DNA of 45,025 nt from Nonomuraea sp. MG754425. Its GTDB lineage: Bacteria > Actinomycetota > Actinomycetes > Streptosporangiales > Streptosporangiaceae. Where the stretch lies: contig NZ_SSXE01000068.1 in assembly GCF_021699195.1 (NCBI RefSeq), positions 1-45,025 of the forward strand, in the 5' to 3' direction. The notes beneath the pieces are model-generated. The model was not told the origin of the DNA and ran no database searches. It saw nothing but the letters and a program-made list of their open reading frames with translations. Numbering within the stretch: the first letter of the stretch is position 1; the number at the start of each line of letters is the position of its first letter. Shown here in pieces: positions 15,427 through 24,373 of the stretch. The translations under genes and the position numbers were made by a program.

Positions 15427-16245
15427 ATGAGTGAATACGACATTGAGTACCCGCATGGGATGCACGTGGTCCATGACGGCCCGCGGCAGGCGCCGCCGTT
15501 GTTGCTCATCCACGGGTCGGGGGCCTCGGGTGGCTTCTGGGGCCCGGTGGTCCCGGCGCTGGCCGGCCACCATCACGTCATCCGCGTCGACCTGCCGGGT
15601 TGCGGTCAGTCCCCGCCCGCGCCGTCGTATGACGTGCCCGCGCAGGCGGGCCAGGTGGCGGCGCTGCTGGACGACCTCGGGCTGCGTCACGTCGCCGTGG
15701 CCGGGCACTCCAGCGGCGGCTATGTCGCCACCGCGCTTGCCGAGCAACGTCCCGACCTCGTGGGTGCGCTCGCGTTGATCAGTAGTGGCCCGAGTCCGGA
15801 TGCGCTCCTCCGGCAGCCGTTCATCCTCCGGGCCCTGCTGGCCCCGCCGTTGGGCCCGCTGCTGTGGCCGAGGCGTTCGGACGCCATGATCCGCAAGGGG
15901 ATCAGCGCGACGGCCGTTCGCCCGGTGGACCTCCCGGACGACGTGGTCGCCGACGTACGGGGCATCTCCTACCGGGTGATGCGGACGGTGCTGCGCCGCA
16001 ACACCGCCTACATCGCCGAGCGGAGCCTGCCCGAGCGCCTGGCCGTCCTCGACGTCCCCGTGCAGGTGATCTTCGGCGCTGCCGACCCCCGCTGGGAGCC
16101 GTCGTCGGCACACCGGTACGACGCGGTGCCGCAGGCGCGGGTCGAACTGCTGCCCGGCGTCGGGCACCTGCCCATGCTGGAAGCGCCGGAGACGGTCGGC
16201 GAACTGCTGCTGAACTTCACGGCAATGGCCGCCGAGGACCGGTGA
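15427..16245 (+). CDS. Alpha/beta-fold hydrolase
   Basis: This 272-residue alpha/beta hydrolase has the oxyanion-hole HGSG (29-32), nucleophile elbow GHSSGG with S95, a likely acid Asp in GAADPRW, and the catalytic His in GVGHLP near the C-terminus. The substrate is unknown. The lipase/esterase or C-C hydrolase class cannot be chosen from sequence. I use ATG 15427 because the broken copy at 11215 begins at the same codon; an in-frame GTG lies at 15412. No Shine-Dalgarno precedes it, so leaderless translation is possible. The upstream 54 bp, including GGAACATT and GTCCAAGACTG, are conserved in the broken copy and probably contain the promoter. Confidence 0.88.
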   Translation: MSEYDIEYPHGMHVVHDGPRQAPPLLLIHGSGASGGFWGPVVPALAGHHHVIRVDLPGCGQSPPAPSYDVPAQAGQVAALLDDLGLRHVAVAGHSSGGYVATALAEQRPDLVGALALISSGPSPDALLRQPFILRALLAPPLGPLLWPRRSDAMIRKGISATAVRPVDLPDDVVADVRGISYRVMRTVLRRNTAYIAERSLPERLAVLDVPVQVIFGAADPRWEPSSAHRYDAVPQARVELLPGVGHLPMLEAPETVGELLLNFTAMAAEDR

Positions 16246-16307
16246 TCCCCTGATACCCGGACCGGCCAGGTGCCGCCGACCGCGCGAACTTGTCCTCGGC
16301 CAGACGG

Positions 16308-17123
16308 CTAGTCCGGCCGCCGCTCCGCCGCTGTGCTGCTGGAACGACTGCGATCGGCTCCTGTTCGCGGGCGTCTGCGGGATTTGGGCTTGCCGGTATG
16401 GTCCGTGTACTCCAGCCACCACTCGGCGATCAGCAGGTTGACGACCCAGCTCAGCCAGACGCCGGCGGCTCCGATGGCCTCGATCATCGCCTGTTCGTCG
16501 CCGCCGTAGACGGAGTCGAGCTGCGGAAGCTGGATGAGAAGCAGTATCCCGGCCCACAGACGACTCACGACGATGGACGTGGTCAGCGCGAAGCTGCGGA
16601 TCATCCACCTGCGGTGCTCCGGGAAGCGCCGCTGCCGCGCCATCCGCCATCCGGCGATACCGGTGATCAGCCACACCAGGCCCAGCATGGTGTTCCCGGT
16701 GTTCCCCCCGAAGCCCGTGTGGCCGAACGGGGCGACTCCGAGCACGGTGATGCCGGCCGGGAAGACCCCGAGGAAGAAGTACGCCCGCCCCGTCCAGCGG
16801 TGCGCCCGGGGGAACGAGCGGCGAAACCACGGCCACACCTGGAAGCACCCCGTCAGCAGGGCCACTGTGCCGAACATGATGTGCGCCACAAGCAGGGGGT
16901 AGAAGAATGGCGGGGAACCGGACACCTCGACCCTCGATTGCGCCGGATCGAAGGTAAGGTACGGCGGCACAAAGTACGCCACGAAAGCGAGCATCACGAT
17001 GAACAGCGGTGCGATCCAGCGAAGCTGGCGCCGTCGCTGTGGTCGCGCCGCCGGCTGCGGAGGCGGCGCTCCGGCCCCGCCCCCGTCGGGTACCGAGCCC
17101 GGTCCTCCCAGCATCGTGGCCAC
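16308..17123 (-). CDS. DUF2306 multi-pass membrane protein
   Basis: The 271-residue protein has a Pro/Gly-rich N-terminus, then about seven hydrophobic segments between residues 35 and 250 and a basic, Ser/Arg-rich C-terminal tail. The block HRWTGRAYFFLGVFPAG, with histidines and aromatic residues at membrane edges, is characteristic of the DUF2306 family, whose function is not established. It is divergent from the LuxR-type regulator (141-bp gap) and convergent with the hydrolase. Confidence 0.8.
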   Translation of the reverse strand: MATMLGGPGSVPDGGGAGAPPPQPAARPQRRRQLRWIAPLFIVMLAFVAYFVPPYLTFDPAQSRVEVSGSPPFFYPLLVAHIMFGTVALLTGCFQVWPWFRRSFPRAHRWTGRAYFFLGVFPAGITVLGVAPFGHTGFGGNTGNTMLGLVWLITGIAGWRMARQRRFPEHRRWMIRSFALTTSIVVSRLWAGILLLIQLPQLDSVYGGDEQAMIEAIGAAGVWLSWVVNLLIAEWWLEYTDHTGKPKSRRRPRTGADRSRSSSTAAERRPD

Positions 17124-17264
17124 AGAAGGTCTCCTCGTCGTCGGGGCAGGCGGGAGTCACCCGCCCATTGGGGCCAGCCTCGCGGGGACGCGGATTCGGG
17201 GCCAGAGTCGAACCGACTGCAGTCATTCGGGAGACCTCCGGCGGGGAGCCGGGACTCACCGGTG

Positions 17265-19976
17265 ATGCACGGTCGGCACGGAGAACAAGGTGCCGTCGCC
17301 CGGCTGCTCGCCGACGCGCGGAGCGGACGTAGCGGGGTGCTGGTCCTGCGCGGGGAAGCGGGGATAGGGAAGAGTTCGCTGCTACGCCATGCCGCCGAGA
17401 GCGCGGCCGCTTCCGAGCCCATGCGGGTGCTCGCGTGTGCGGGGGTGGAATCCGAGGTCGAGCACGCGTTCAGCGGGCTGCTCGGGCTGCTGCGGCCGGT
17501 GCTCGATCACCTTGACGCGCTGCCCGGCGTCCAGGCCGAGGCGCTGCGCGGCGCGCTCGGCATGACCGACTCGGCGGCCTCGGACTTCCTGGTCTCGGCG
17601 GCGGTGCTCACCCTTCTCGCGGCGGTGGCGGCGGACCGCCCGCTGCTGGTCACCGTCGACGACGTGCAGTGGCTGGACCGGGCCTCCGCCGCCGCGCTGC
17701 TGTTCGCCGCTCGCCGGCTGGCCGGCGAGCGCGTCGCGATGCTGCTCGCCGTGCGCGAACCCGAACCGCTGCCGGTCAATACGGCCGGGCTGACCGAACT
17801 GGTGCTGCACGGGCTGCCCCCCGAGGATGCCGCGCTACTGCTCGACGCGTACGGCTGGACGCTGCCCACTCCTCAACGGGACGCCCTCGTCGCGGCGACC
17901 GGTGGCAACCCGCTGGCGTTGATCGAGTTGGCCCGGCTCGACGAGCCCGAGCGGGCCCTGCCCGATCTCGCCATGACCGGAACCCTGCCGGTGAGCGCCC
18001 GCGTCCGCGCGGCGTTCCTTCGGCAGGTCGAAGCCCTGTCCGCGGAGGGCCGTGCGGCGCTGCTGGTCGCCGCCGCGGAGGAGAGCGGGAACGCCGGCAC
18101 CGTCCTCGGGGCCGCCGCCCGGATGGGCCTGCCGGCCGACGCTCTGGGCCCGGCCGAGCGGTCGGGGCTGGTGCAGCTCACCGGGGCCGAGATCCGCTTC
18201 CGGCATCCCCTGGTCCGCTCCGCCGTCTACACCGACGCCTCGTTCGACCGCCGCCGTACGGCGCATCTGGCCATCGCCGCGTACCTGGGCGCCGCTGGGG
18301 AGCAGGACCAGGCGACCTGGCACCTCGCCGTGGCCACGACCGCACCGGATGAGAAGATCGCCGCCGCGCTGGAACGAGGCGGCGACGCCGCCCGGCGGCG
18401 CGGTGGCGCGGCCGCGGCGATCTCCGTCCTGCGGCAGGCCGCGCGGCTCAGCGAGGTGCCCGCCGACCGCTGCCGCAGGACGGTGACCGCCGCCTTCGTG
18501 GCGCTGGACGCAGGCCGGCCCGGCCTGGCACGGACGCTCACCGACCAGGTCCTGGCCGAGCCCGTGCCCCCCGCGGTACTGGCCCGGCTCAATGGGACCA
18601 TCGAGCTGTACAGCGGGGACCCCGCGATCGCCTACGCACACCTGATGCGCTGCGCCGAGCTCATGGCATCCGCCGAACCCGAGGAGGCGGCCTGGATCTT
18701 CACCCTTGCGGCGGGGGCCGCGTTGCACGCCGGAGACATGGCGGCGACGATGCTGGCGACCGGGCGCATCACCGGCCTGGACTGCTCCCCGGCGACGCTT
18801 CGCGCCGCCGAAGGTCTGCTCAAGGGCTACGAGGGTGTCATCACCGGGGCCGAACTGTGGGAACTTCCGGGCGCCATGGCCCAGGCCGGGGGCGGGGGCG
18901 GTGAGCGGGAGTGGATGTGGGCGACCGTGATCGGCTGGATGGGGCCCGACGACCACCAGGCCCTCAGGCTCGCTGAAACCACCGGCCGCCGGGTCCGTGC
19001 CGCGGGCTTTCCCGCGCTCCTGACCGAAGTGCTGTTCTACCACGCCGACATCGAGTTCCGGCTCGGGCGCTGGACCGAGGGGGCCGCGCACGCCCTGGAG
19101 GGCTTGCGGTTGAGCTACGAGACCGGCCAGCGGGGATGGACGGCCAACTTCCTCGCCCAGTCGGCCCGGTTCGCCGCCGTGCGCGGCGAGGCCGCGGAAT
19201 GCCGCAAGCTGGTCCGGCAGACGCTGGAGATCGCGCTCCCGCTGCGCGAGCGGGTCGCGGCGGCGACCGCGACCGGTGCCCTTGGGCTGCTGGCGCTGGG
19301 TGAAGACGCTTCAGGGGAGGCGTTCACGGAGTTGATGCGCCTGATGGAGCGGGGTTCGCCTCGATCCAATGACTTCGTCGCCTTCGCGATGCTCCCGGAC
19401 CTGGTCGAGGCCGCCGTACGCGCCGGACATCCGGAACCGGCCCGGCGGGTCGTCGCGGCCATGGAACCTCAGACCGGTGGCATCCGCGGGCCCGTCGCCC
19501 TGGCCCGGAAGCACCGCCACCGCGCGATCCTGGCAGACGACGCGCACGCCGAGTCGCACTTCCGGAGCGCGCTCGCGGACGGCGGACTCGACCAGCACCC
19601 CTTCGACCGGGCGCGGACCGAACTTCTCTATGGGGAATGGCTGCGTCGCAACCACCGCAGGACCGAGGCCCAGCCGATACTGAGGGCCGCAGGCGAGACG
19701 TTCGAGGCGCTGGGAGCGGCACCGTGGGCACGGCGCGCGGTCGCCCAGTTCCGCGCGGCCGGCGGCGCCGTGCCCCGCAAGAGCCGGGCGGTCGCCGCGC
19801 TGCTCAGCCCGCAGGAACTGGAGGTGTCCCGGCTCGCGGCCAAAGGGCTGAGCAACCGCGAGATCGGCGACCGGATGCACCTCAGCCCGCGGACGGTGGG
19901 CTCGCATTTGTATCGGGCGTTCCCCAAACTCGGGATTTCCGCCCGCGCCGAACTTCGCGACCTCGACCTCGACTGA
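17265..19976 (+). CDS. Large LuxR-family ATPase regulator (LAL type)
   Basis: This 903-residue protein has an N-terminal AAA/STAND ATPase domain: Walker A GEAGIGKS at 30-37 and Walker B-like LLVTVDDVQWLD around 126-137. A long helical TPR-like middle follows. The C-terminal LuxR helix-turn-helix lies at about 846-898, with LSPQELEVSRLAAKGLSNRE and a SPRTVGSHLYR recognition helix. LAL proteins are ATP-dependent transcription activators, often of secondary-metabolite genes. The target is not evident; DUF2306 is divergent. ATG 17265 is preceded by an in-frame GTG. The frame stays open much further upstream but without domain resemblance and overlapping the divergent gene, so the short start is preferred. 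Confidence 0.9.
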   Translation: MHGRHGEQGAVARLLADARSGRSGVLVLRGEAGIGKSSLLRHAAESAAASEPMRVLACAGVESEVEHAFSGLLGLLRPVLDHLDALPGVQAEALRGALGMTDSAASDFLVSAAVLTLLAAVAADRPLLVTVDDVQWLDRASAAALLFAARRLAGERVAMLLAVREPEPLPVNTAGLTELVLHGLPPEDAALLLDAYGWTLPTPQRDALVAATGGNPLALIELARLDEPERALPDLAMTGTLPVSARVRAAFLRQVEALSAEGRAALLVAAAEESGNAGTVLGAAARMGLPADALGPAERSGLVQLTGAEIRFRHPLVRSAVYTDASFDRRRTAHLAIAAYLGAAGEQDQATWHLAVATTAPDEKIAAALERGGDAARRRGGAAAAISVLRQAARLSEVPADRCRRTVTAAFVALDAGRPGLARTLTDQVLAEPVPPAVLARLNGTIELYSGDPAIAYAHLMRCAELMASAEPEEAAWIFTLAAGAALHAGDMAATMLATGRITGLDCSPATLRAAEGLLKGYEGVITGAELWELPGAMAQAGGGGGEREWMWATVIGWMGPDDHQALRLAETTGRRVRAAGFPALLTEVLFYHADIEFRLGRWTEGAAHALEGLRLSYETGQRGWTANFLAQSARFAAVRGEAAECRKLVRQTLEIALPLRERVAAATATGALGLLALGEDASGEAFTELMRLMERGSPRSNDFVAFAMLPDLVEAAVRAGHPEPARRVVAAMEPQTGGIRGPVALARKHRHRAILADDAHAESHFRSALADGGLDQHPFDRARTELLYGEWLRRNHRRTEAQPILRAAGETFEALGAAPWARRAVAQFRAAGGAVPRKSRAVAALLSPQELEVSRLAAKGLSNREIGDRMHLSPRTVGSHLYRAFPKLGISARAELRDLDLD

Positions 19977-20042
19977 TCTTCCAGGACGTCCATGCAGGTC
20001 AAGCGGCATGTGTGTATTCACGGAGAACGGTGTACACGCCTC

Positions 20043-20150
20043 GTTGCGGCGTTCTTCGACCTGGCCGGCACAATCATCACCGTCCGTAGCCTCCTCCGCC
20101 GTGCCTGGACCACCCACTGCTGGGACGGGCGCCTCACCAGGCGACCATGA
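20043..20150 (+). pseudogene. IS5-type transposase C-terminal remnant
   Basis: A 35-codon open stretch reads AFFDLAGTIITVRSLLRRAW and ends in WDGRLTRRP-stop. This closely matches the usual C-terminus of IS5/IS4-family transposases of actinomycetes. Nothing of the catalytic DDE domain remains. It sits between the LuxR regulator and the imine reductase. Confidence 0.65.
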
Positions 20151-20173
20151 CTTCGGGCCCGTCGCGCGAGCAT

Positions 20174-21049
20174 TCAGCCCGGTTGCTTGATGCTCTCGAT
20201 GATTCGGGCGAAGCCTTCCGCTCCGTGGCCCGCATCGATCTGGCGCTGGATGAGCCGCTGGACCATGGCGACCACCTCGGTGCTGATGCCCTGGTCGGAG
20301 CTGGCGGCAAGGAGGTTACCGAGGTTGGAGAACTCAAGGCTCTGCTGCCCTTCGACGGTGTAGTCCCCGCCGTCGATGACCGCAGCGAACCCGTGGAACG
20401 CACCGGTCATGGCGGTCTGCCACGGTGCGGCCCTGGCGGCGAACTCGCCCGCCGTGATGCCGGCCGGCGCGACCATGGCGGCGCCGTGCATGAATCCGGC
20501 GAACATGGCGTACATGCCCGAGAGCAGGGCGAGGTCGTACAGAGACGCCAGCCCGGCATCCTTACCGAAGTAGGTACTGGTTCCCCACAGGTCGAGCAGC
20601 GGCTTGTACTGGTCGAAAACGGCGGCCGATCCGCTGTAGAGGATCGATGACCCGGGCCGGCCGATCATCGCCGGGACGGCCATGATGCCGCCGTTCAGGT
20701 ACGCGACCCCAGCATCGGCGGCCCAGGCGGCGATCTCGCGCGACTGCTCCGGTGACATCGTGGTCACGTTGATCAACGTTCGTCCGACCAACTCCTCGGC
20801 GAGCGGATCGAGCACCTCGTGGACCGACGCGTGGTCCAGCAGGCATGCGATCACCAACCGGCCGGCCCGGACCGCGTCGCCTGCCGTGGCGGCCGCCTGC
20901 GCCCCCTGCGCAACCAGGTTGCCCGCCTTTCCCGCTGAGCGGTTCCAGACCGTTGTCGCGTGTCCGGACTCCACCAAGGCGGCTGCGAGAGCGTTGCCCA
21001 TCGCGCCCAGTCCGAGAACGCTCACCTGAACGCTGTCGTTGGTTGTCAT
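20174..21049 (-). CDS. NADPH-dependent imine reductase
   Basis: The 291-residue protein belongs to the 6-phosphogluconate-dehydrogenase-like/imine reductase family. The dinucleotide motif GLGAMG is at 13-18, and NRS at 36-38 plus K41 favour NADPH. The C-terminal helical domain carries YDLALLSGMY with D172 at the position that is Asp in (R)-selective imine reductases such as those of Streptomyces kanamyceticus. It would reduce cyclic imines or related C=N bonds. Physiological substrates of the family are generally unknown. The divergent HxlR regulator and a palindrome between them suggest inducible control. Confidence 0.88.
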   Translation of the reverse strand: MTTNDSVQVSVLGLGAMGNALAAALVESGHATTVWNRSAGKAGNLVAQGAQAAATAGDAVRAGRLVIACLLDHASVHEVLDPLAEELVGRTLINVTTMSPEQSREIAAWAADAGVAYLNGGIMAVPAMIGRPGSSILYSGSAAVFDQYKPLLDLWGTSTYFGKDAGLASLYDLALLSGMYAMFAGFMHGAAMVAPAGITAGEFAARAAPWQTAMTGAFHGFAAVIDGGDYTVEGQQSLEFSNLGNLLAASSDQGISTEVVAMVQRLIQRQIDAGHGAEGFARIIESIKQPG

Positions 21050-21114
21050 GTTTAGGGGCTCCCCTCGTGTTCGTCGTTCGGGGAGATCCTCTCCACTGCC
21101 GGTAGGTTTGACCA

Positions 21115-21137
21115 GTACCGACTAATTTGTCAGGTAC
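21115..21137. promoter_or_regulatory. Candidate HxlR operator GTACC-N13-GGTAC
   Basis: A perfect 5-bp inverted repeat with an AT-rich 13-bp centre sits between the divergent imine reductase and HxlR genes. The overlapping CAGGT-ACCC-ACCTG (21131-21144) adds a second dyad. HxlR regulators usually bind such sites next to their own gene. Confidence 0.5.
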
Positions 21138-21170
21138 CCACCTGAAGGTAAGTAGGCATGGGAGGGCGGG

Positions 21171-21548
21171 ATGGCAACGTCAGCACGACGTGGCCCCTAC
21201 TTCTGCGGCATCGATGCCGCGATGGACGTGGTCGCCGGGAAGTGGAAGTGCCTGATCCTCTGGGAACTGCACAACTACGGGACCCGCCGGTTCGGCGAGC
21301 TCCGGCGCGGCCTGCCGGGCGTCAGCGAGAAGATGCTGATTCAACATCTGCGGGAGATGGAAGAAGACGGGCTCGTGCATCGGGAGGTGTACCGCGAGGT
21401 GCCGCCGAAGGTGGAGTACTCCCTGACGGAGCACGGCGTCTCGCTCAACGCTGCCCTCGCCCTCTTGGGGCCGTGGGGCACCGAACGCATGCGGCGGATC
21501 GGGGCCGAAAAGGTCTCCGTCGACGTCGCCGCGACGGTTCGACGATAG
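21171..21548 (+). CDS. HxlR-family transcriptional regulator
   Basis: This 125-residue protein is a single winged-helix domain of the HxlR (DUF24) family. C12 sits in the FCGIDAAMDVVAGKWK region, followed by LILWEL and FGELRR, the recognition segment GVSEKMLIQHLREME, and a wing VPPKVEYSLTEHG. C12 and C27 may act as redox or electrophile sensors, as in HypR/QorR relatives. It is divergent from the imine reductase, which it probably controls together with itself. Confidence 0.9.
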   Translation: MATSARRGPYFCGIDAAMDVVAGKWKCLILWELHNYGTRRFGELRRGLPGVSEKMLIQHLREMEEDGLVHREVYREVPPKVEYSLTEHGVSLNAALALLGPWGTERMRRIGAEKVSVDVAATVRR

Positions 21549-21593
21549 AAGCGGATGGGTCGGATCGTAGATCGTGCCCTGTGGCAGCACCAC

Positions 21594-21684
21594 GAATCGG
21601 TCCCCCCGGGGGGCCGGTCAGCCGTGATGGCAGTGCAGGTACAGGTCTCCCGGCGATCACAGAGCGTCGCAACTCCGTGATCAC
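21594..21684. terminator. Inverted repeats between convergent hxlR and araC-type genes
   Basis: Two dyads lie here: CCCCCC followed directly by GGGGGG in the 21601-21613 area, and GATCACAGAG / CTCCGTGATC with an 8-nt loop (about 21656-21683, one mismatch). They could act as a bidirectional terminator although no T-run follows. Confidence 0.35.
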
Positions 21685-21743
21685 CCGGCGTGGCGTTCCC
21701 ACGAACCGCTCCGCGAACGCGAAATACGGCCGCGCGGAGACCA

Positions 21744-22712
21744 TCACGCGGAGGCGCGGGGATGGTTCTGTTCGCGCCAGGCCCGCGGTGAGATGCCGTA
21801 CGTCTGTTTGAACACCTTGCTGAAGTGGGTCGCGTCCGCGAAGCCCCAGCTCCGCCCTATCGCCGCGATGGTCCGCAGTCGCCCGTTCGGGCCGGCCAAC
21901 TCCCGCCTGCATTCGGCCAGACGGCGCGTACGGATCCAGTCTCCGAGGCTGATTCCCGAGCGGGACAGCACAGCGTAGAGATGGCGTACGGAGATGTCGT
22001 GCGCCGCGGCTATCCGCGCCGCCGACAGATCCCGATCAGCCAGATGCTCACGGATGTAACGAGTGACCCGCAGGCTGAGCGTCGCCTCCAAGGGCGCCTT
22101 GGCCAGGCCGGAGTCGCCGTGCTGGGACGTCAGAACGGCACGGAGGAGTTCGACGCTGGGTTGCACGGCGGCGTCGGCGTGCACACCCTGGTGCAATTCG
22201 TCGGCGACGGCCAGTTGGGAGAAGTAGGTGAAGGCGAGACGCGCGATGGGGTTGTCGGATCCCAGAGGGACCGCGGTGATGTCTCGCAGCAATCGGTCGG
22301 GGAGCGCGAGTGCCGCGCGGGGGAAACGGATGAAGCGGTGGTCGACTCCCTCGTCGAAGAGAAGTGTGTAGGGAGCGACCGACTCGAAGACGGCGCAGTC
22401 TCCCGGCCTCAGCAGGCACTCACGACCGTTCTGCACCACCATGCTGCTGCCCGCCATCTGAACACCTAGAGTGACGGCCGACTCCTCATCCTCCCGGAGG
22501 TGCCGCTCCGTCCGGCGGAGCGTGACCGCGGTCGCCCGCGCCGAACAGATCCTGAGGGGCCCGACGGCGCCGAACCCCATGCGAACGGCGATGTCCTCAG
22601 TCGGCGGACCGTGGTCGATGTCGACTGCCACCATGCCTTCCCACACCGCGTTCCGGACCACTTCCTCCCGGTCCCGCGGCGGTATGAAAGCGGTGTCCAG
22701 GACCGGGCTCAT
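21744..22712 (-). CDS. AraC-family transcriptional regulator
   Basis: The 322-residue protein has an N-terminal AraC_binding_2-type sensing domain (about 20-190) and a C-terminal double helix-turn-helix domain (about 215-318). The second helix-turn-helix ends with WGFADATHFSKVFKQTYG and SPRAWR, diagnostic of the family. Relatives regulate aromatic or nitrile catabolism (NitR/FeaR-like). The presumed target lies on the other side of the upstream region, where only a short frame (22941-23093) remains. Two 11-bp direct repeats upstream are the likely binding sites. Confidence 0.88.
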   Translation of the reverse strand: MSPVLDTAFIPPRDREEVVRNAVWEGMVAVDIDHGPPTEDIAVRMGFGAVGPLRICSARATAVTLRRTERHLREDEESAVTLGVQMAGSSMVVQNGRECLLRPGDCAVFESVAPYTLLFDEGVDHRFIRFPRAALALPDRLLRDITAVPLGSDNPIARLAFTYFSQLAVADELHQGVHADAAVQPSVELLRAVLTSQHGDSGLAKAPLEATLSLRVTRYIREHLADRDLSAARIAAAHDISVRHLYAVLSRSGISLGDWIRTRRLAECRRELAGPNGRLRTIAAIGRSWGFADATHFSKVFKQTYGISPRAWREQNHPRASA

Positions 22713-22852
22713 GAGGTGGACCTTCGTCCGCGTCGGTCACAGAGCCGGCCTGGCAGCACCTCGGCCCGTTCCCCCACAAAACCCCCGCTCGACACGGCCG
22801 GGTTCGACGGCACACAGGGCCGTCGCCTGATACGGCGTCTGAGCTGTGCACC

Positions 22853-22884
22853 ACTGACAAAGTTCCCAGCATGACTGACAAAGT
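22853..22884. promoter_or_regulatory. Tandem AraC-type binding half-sites
   Basis: ACTGACAAAGT occurs at 22853-22863 and again at 22874-22884, exactly 21 bp apart and in the same orientation. That is the two-turn spacing expected for the two half-sites of an AraC-family dimer. A partial third ACTGAC is at 22912-22917. Confidence 0.55.
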
Positions 22885-22940
22885 CCGAAACCCACGATAA
22901 CCCTAAGGTCTACTGACGAGGTCAGAGAAGGGAGAGCTTC

Positions 22941-23093
22941 GTGGCGGCCGTGGCCGAGCGTCGTCACGGTGGATCACGAGGAGCTCGTTCCAGGGCATGC
23001 CGAGTCGCAGCCTCGTTGGTCCCGGTGTCGTCACTGCTCAAGCCTGTGGGTTTTCATGATCGGTTGCGTGGACGCGGCGGCTGTAGTCCTTGA
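22941..23093 (+). CDS. Short 50-codon frame downstream of the AraC sites, possible gene remnant
   Basis: A GTG start at 22941 follows a purine-rich Shine-Dalgarno (GAAGGGAGAG, 22927-22936) and lies about 57 bp after the AraC half-sites, as expected for the regulated gene. The frame ends after 50 codons in Arg/Gly-rich sequence without a recognisable domain. It looks like the 5' end of a gene whose rest was lost. The 187 bp that follow up to the lipoprotein gene hold nothing I can identify. Confidence 0.35.
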   Translation: MAAVAERRHGGSRGARSRACRVAASLVPVSSLLKPVGFHDRLRGRGGCSP

Positions 23094-23280
23094 TCGTTGA
23101 GCCTTGATCCACGGACGGCCCGTCATCCCTGGATGTCCACGTGGGGCCGACAGGGGCTCGCTCGGCGGAGCAGAAGGCGTCGATCATGTAAGAGTCCAGC
23201 TCAAACTGCTCATGCGCGGAACTGATTCAGTCGATTGCGCATTCTGATCCTTTCTCATCACCCACAAACAGGGGGAAATA

Positions 23281-23754
23281 ATGTCGTATACGGGGCGTAA
23301 CACGAGGATTGCGGCCGCGGCGGCGCTGGGCGCACTGACGGTGCTTCTCGCCGCCGGATGCTCCTTCAGCATCGGCGACGTGAAGAAGAAGAATGAGGCG
23401 ACGGCCAGCGAGGAAGCAACCGCTGTCGAGGAAAACCCGGCCGAGAAGCAGCCGAGAGCCGAGGAGGGGCCGGTCGGCGACGACCCCGCAGAGCCCGGGA
23501 GCACGGGCGCCAGCGAGGACGGGGCCGTCCACAAGGCCCGAGTCGCGCAGACGATCTCCGACAAGCTCGCCGCGAACTCCGGCAAGCGTCCCGACAGGGT
23601 CACCTGTCCTCAGCACCTCCCGGCCCGGGTCGGCGCCACGATCCGTTGCGAGCTCACTGCCGGCAGCGACACCCTCGGTGTCACCGTCACTGCCGCCTCG
23701 GTCAACGGCAACCAGGTCAATTACCGCTTCAAGGTCGATAACAACGTCGGGTGA
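23281..23754 (+). CDS. DUF4333 lipoprotein
   Basis: The 157-residue protein has a lipoprotein signal with lipobox LAAGC and lipidated C27. An acidic, Glu/Ala/Pro-rich linker follows (about 35-90). A C-terminal DUF4333-type domain carries VTCP and IRCEL, two cysteines that should form a disulfide, and ends with the VNYRFKVD strand. Such proteins sit on the outer face of the membrane; their role is unknown. A strong AGGGGGA precedes the ATG. Confidence 0.88.
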   Translation: MSYTGRNTRIAAAAALGALTVLLAAGCSFSIGDVKKKNEATASEEATAVEENPAEKQPRAEEGPVGDDPAEPGSTGASEDGAVHKARVAQTISDKLAANSGKRPDRVTCPQHLPARVGATIRCELTAGSDTLGVTVTAASVNGNQVNYRFKVDNNVG

Positions 23755-23980
23755 ACACAGAACCCGCGCGACCCGTTTCACCAGTCGAACTAAACATATT
23801 CGAGCCGGGTTCGGCCCAGCCGGTCAGGTGCTCGGGAGCGCCGCTGAGCAGCCAGGCCCCGGTGCTGGCCCCTGCCGACCTCGATGACCAGGGCTACCCG
23901 GCGGCCGTCCTGCCGCTGCCCGGGGCGGCTCCCGCGGCTGACCCGGTCGGCCAGGACGCGCAGCACCTCGTGCCCGCCGG

Positions 23981-24373
23981 TCACGGTGTCTTGGTCTCTT
24001 CGGACAGGTAGGCCCGGGCCTCGGCCCAGATGCCGCGGTCGGACTGGGTGGTCATCCACGTGGTGGACCTGAGCCGGCCCCGCCCGCGGTAGCGCCGCAC
24101 GATGGCGACGTGCTCCGGCCAGCCGACGAACCGGCGCAGGGCCTGCTCGTCCAGCCAGATCGACACCGAGCCGCACCTGCCGCGCAGCGGCTCCGTCCAG
24201 AGCCACATGCCGACCGCGCCGGGCAGTTCGGGCCAGGCCCGGCGCAGGGCGAGTCCGGCCCGGTAGACGCCGGGCAGGTCGCGCAGCCGGTCGGCTTGGA
24301 AGTCGGTGATGCTGACCAGCACCGACCCGGGGGTGCCGGCCGCCTCCCCAGGTGTCCAGCGGCTCGTCAGCAT
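23981..24373 (-). CDS. Hypothetical protein, ABM-like small domain
   Basis: From ATG 24371-24373 the product has 130 residues. It has several Trp and Arg residues and alternating strands and helices that resemble dimeric alpha/beta-barrel (antibiotic monooxygenase-like) proteins, but I cannot assign a family. The start overlaps the stop of the TIGR03086 gene by 7 bp, so it is co-translated with it. The downstream 226 bp to the lipoprotein gene show no feature. Confidence 0.65.
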   Translation of the reverse strand: MLTSRWTPGEAAGTPGSVLVSITDFQADRLRDLPGVYRAGLALRRAWPELPGAVGMWLWTEPLRGRCGSVSIWLDEQALRRFVGWPEHVAIVRRYRGRGRLRSTTWMTTQSDRGIWAEARAYLSEETKTP

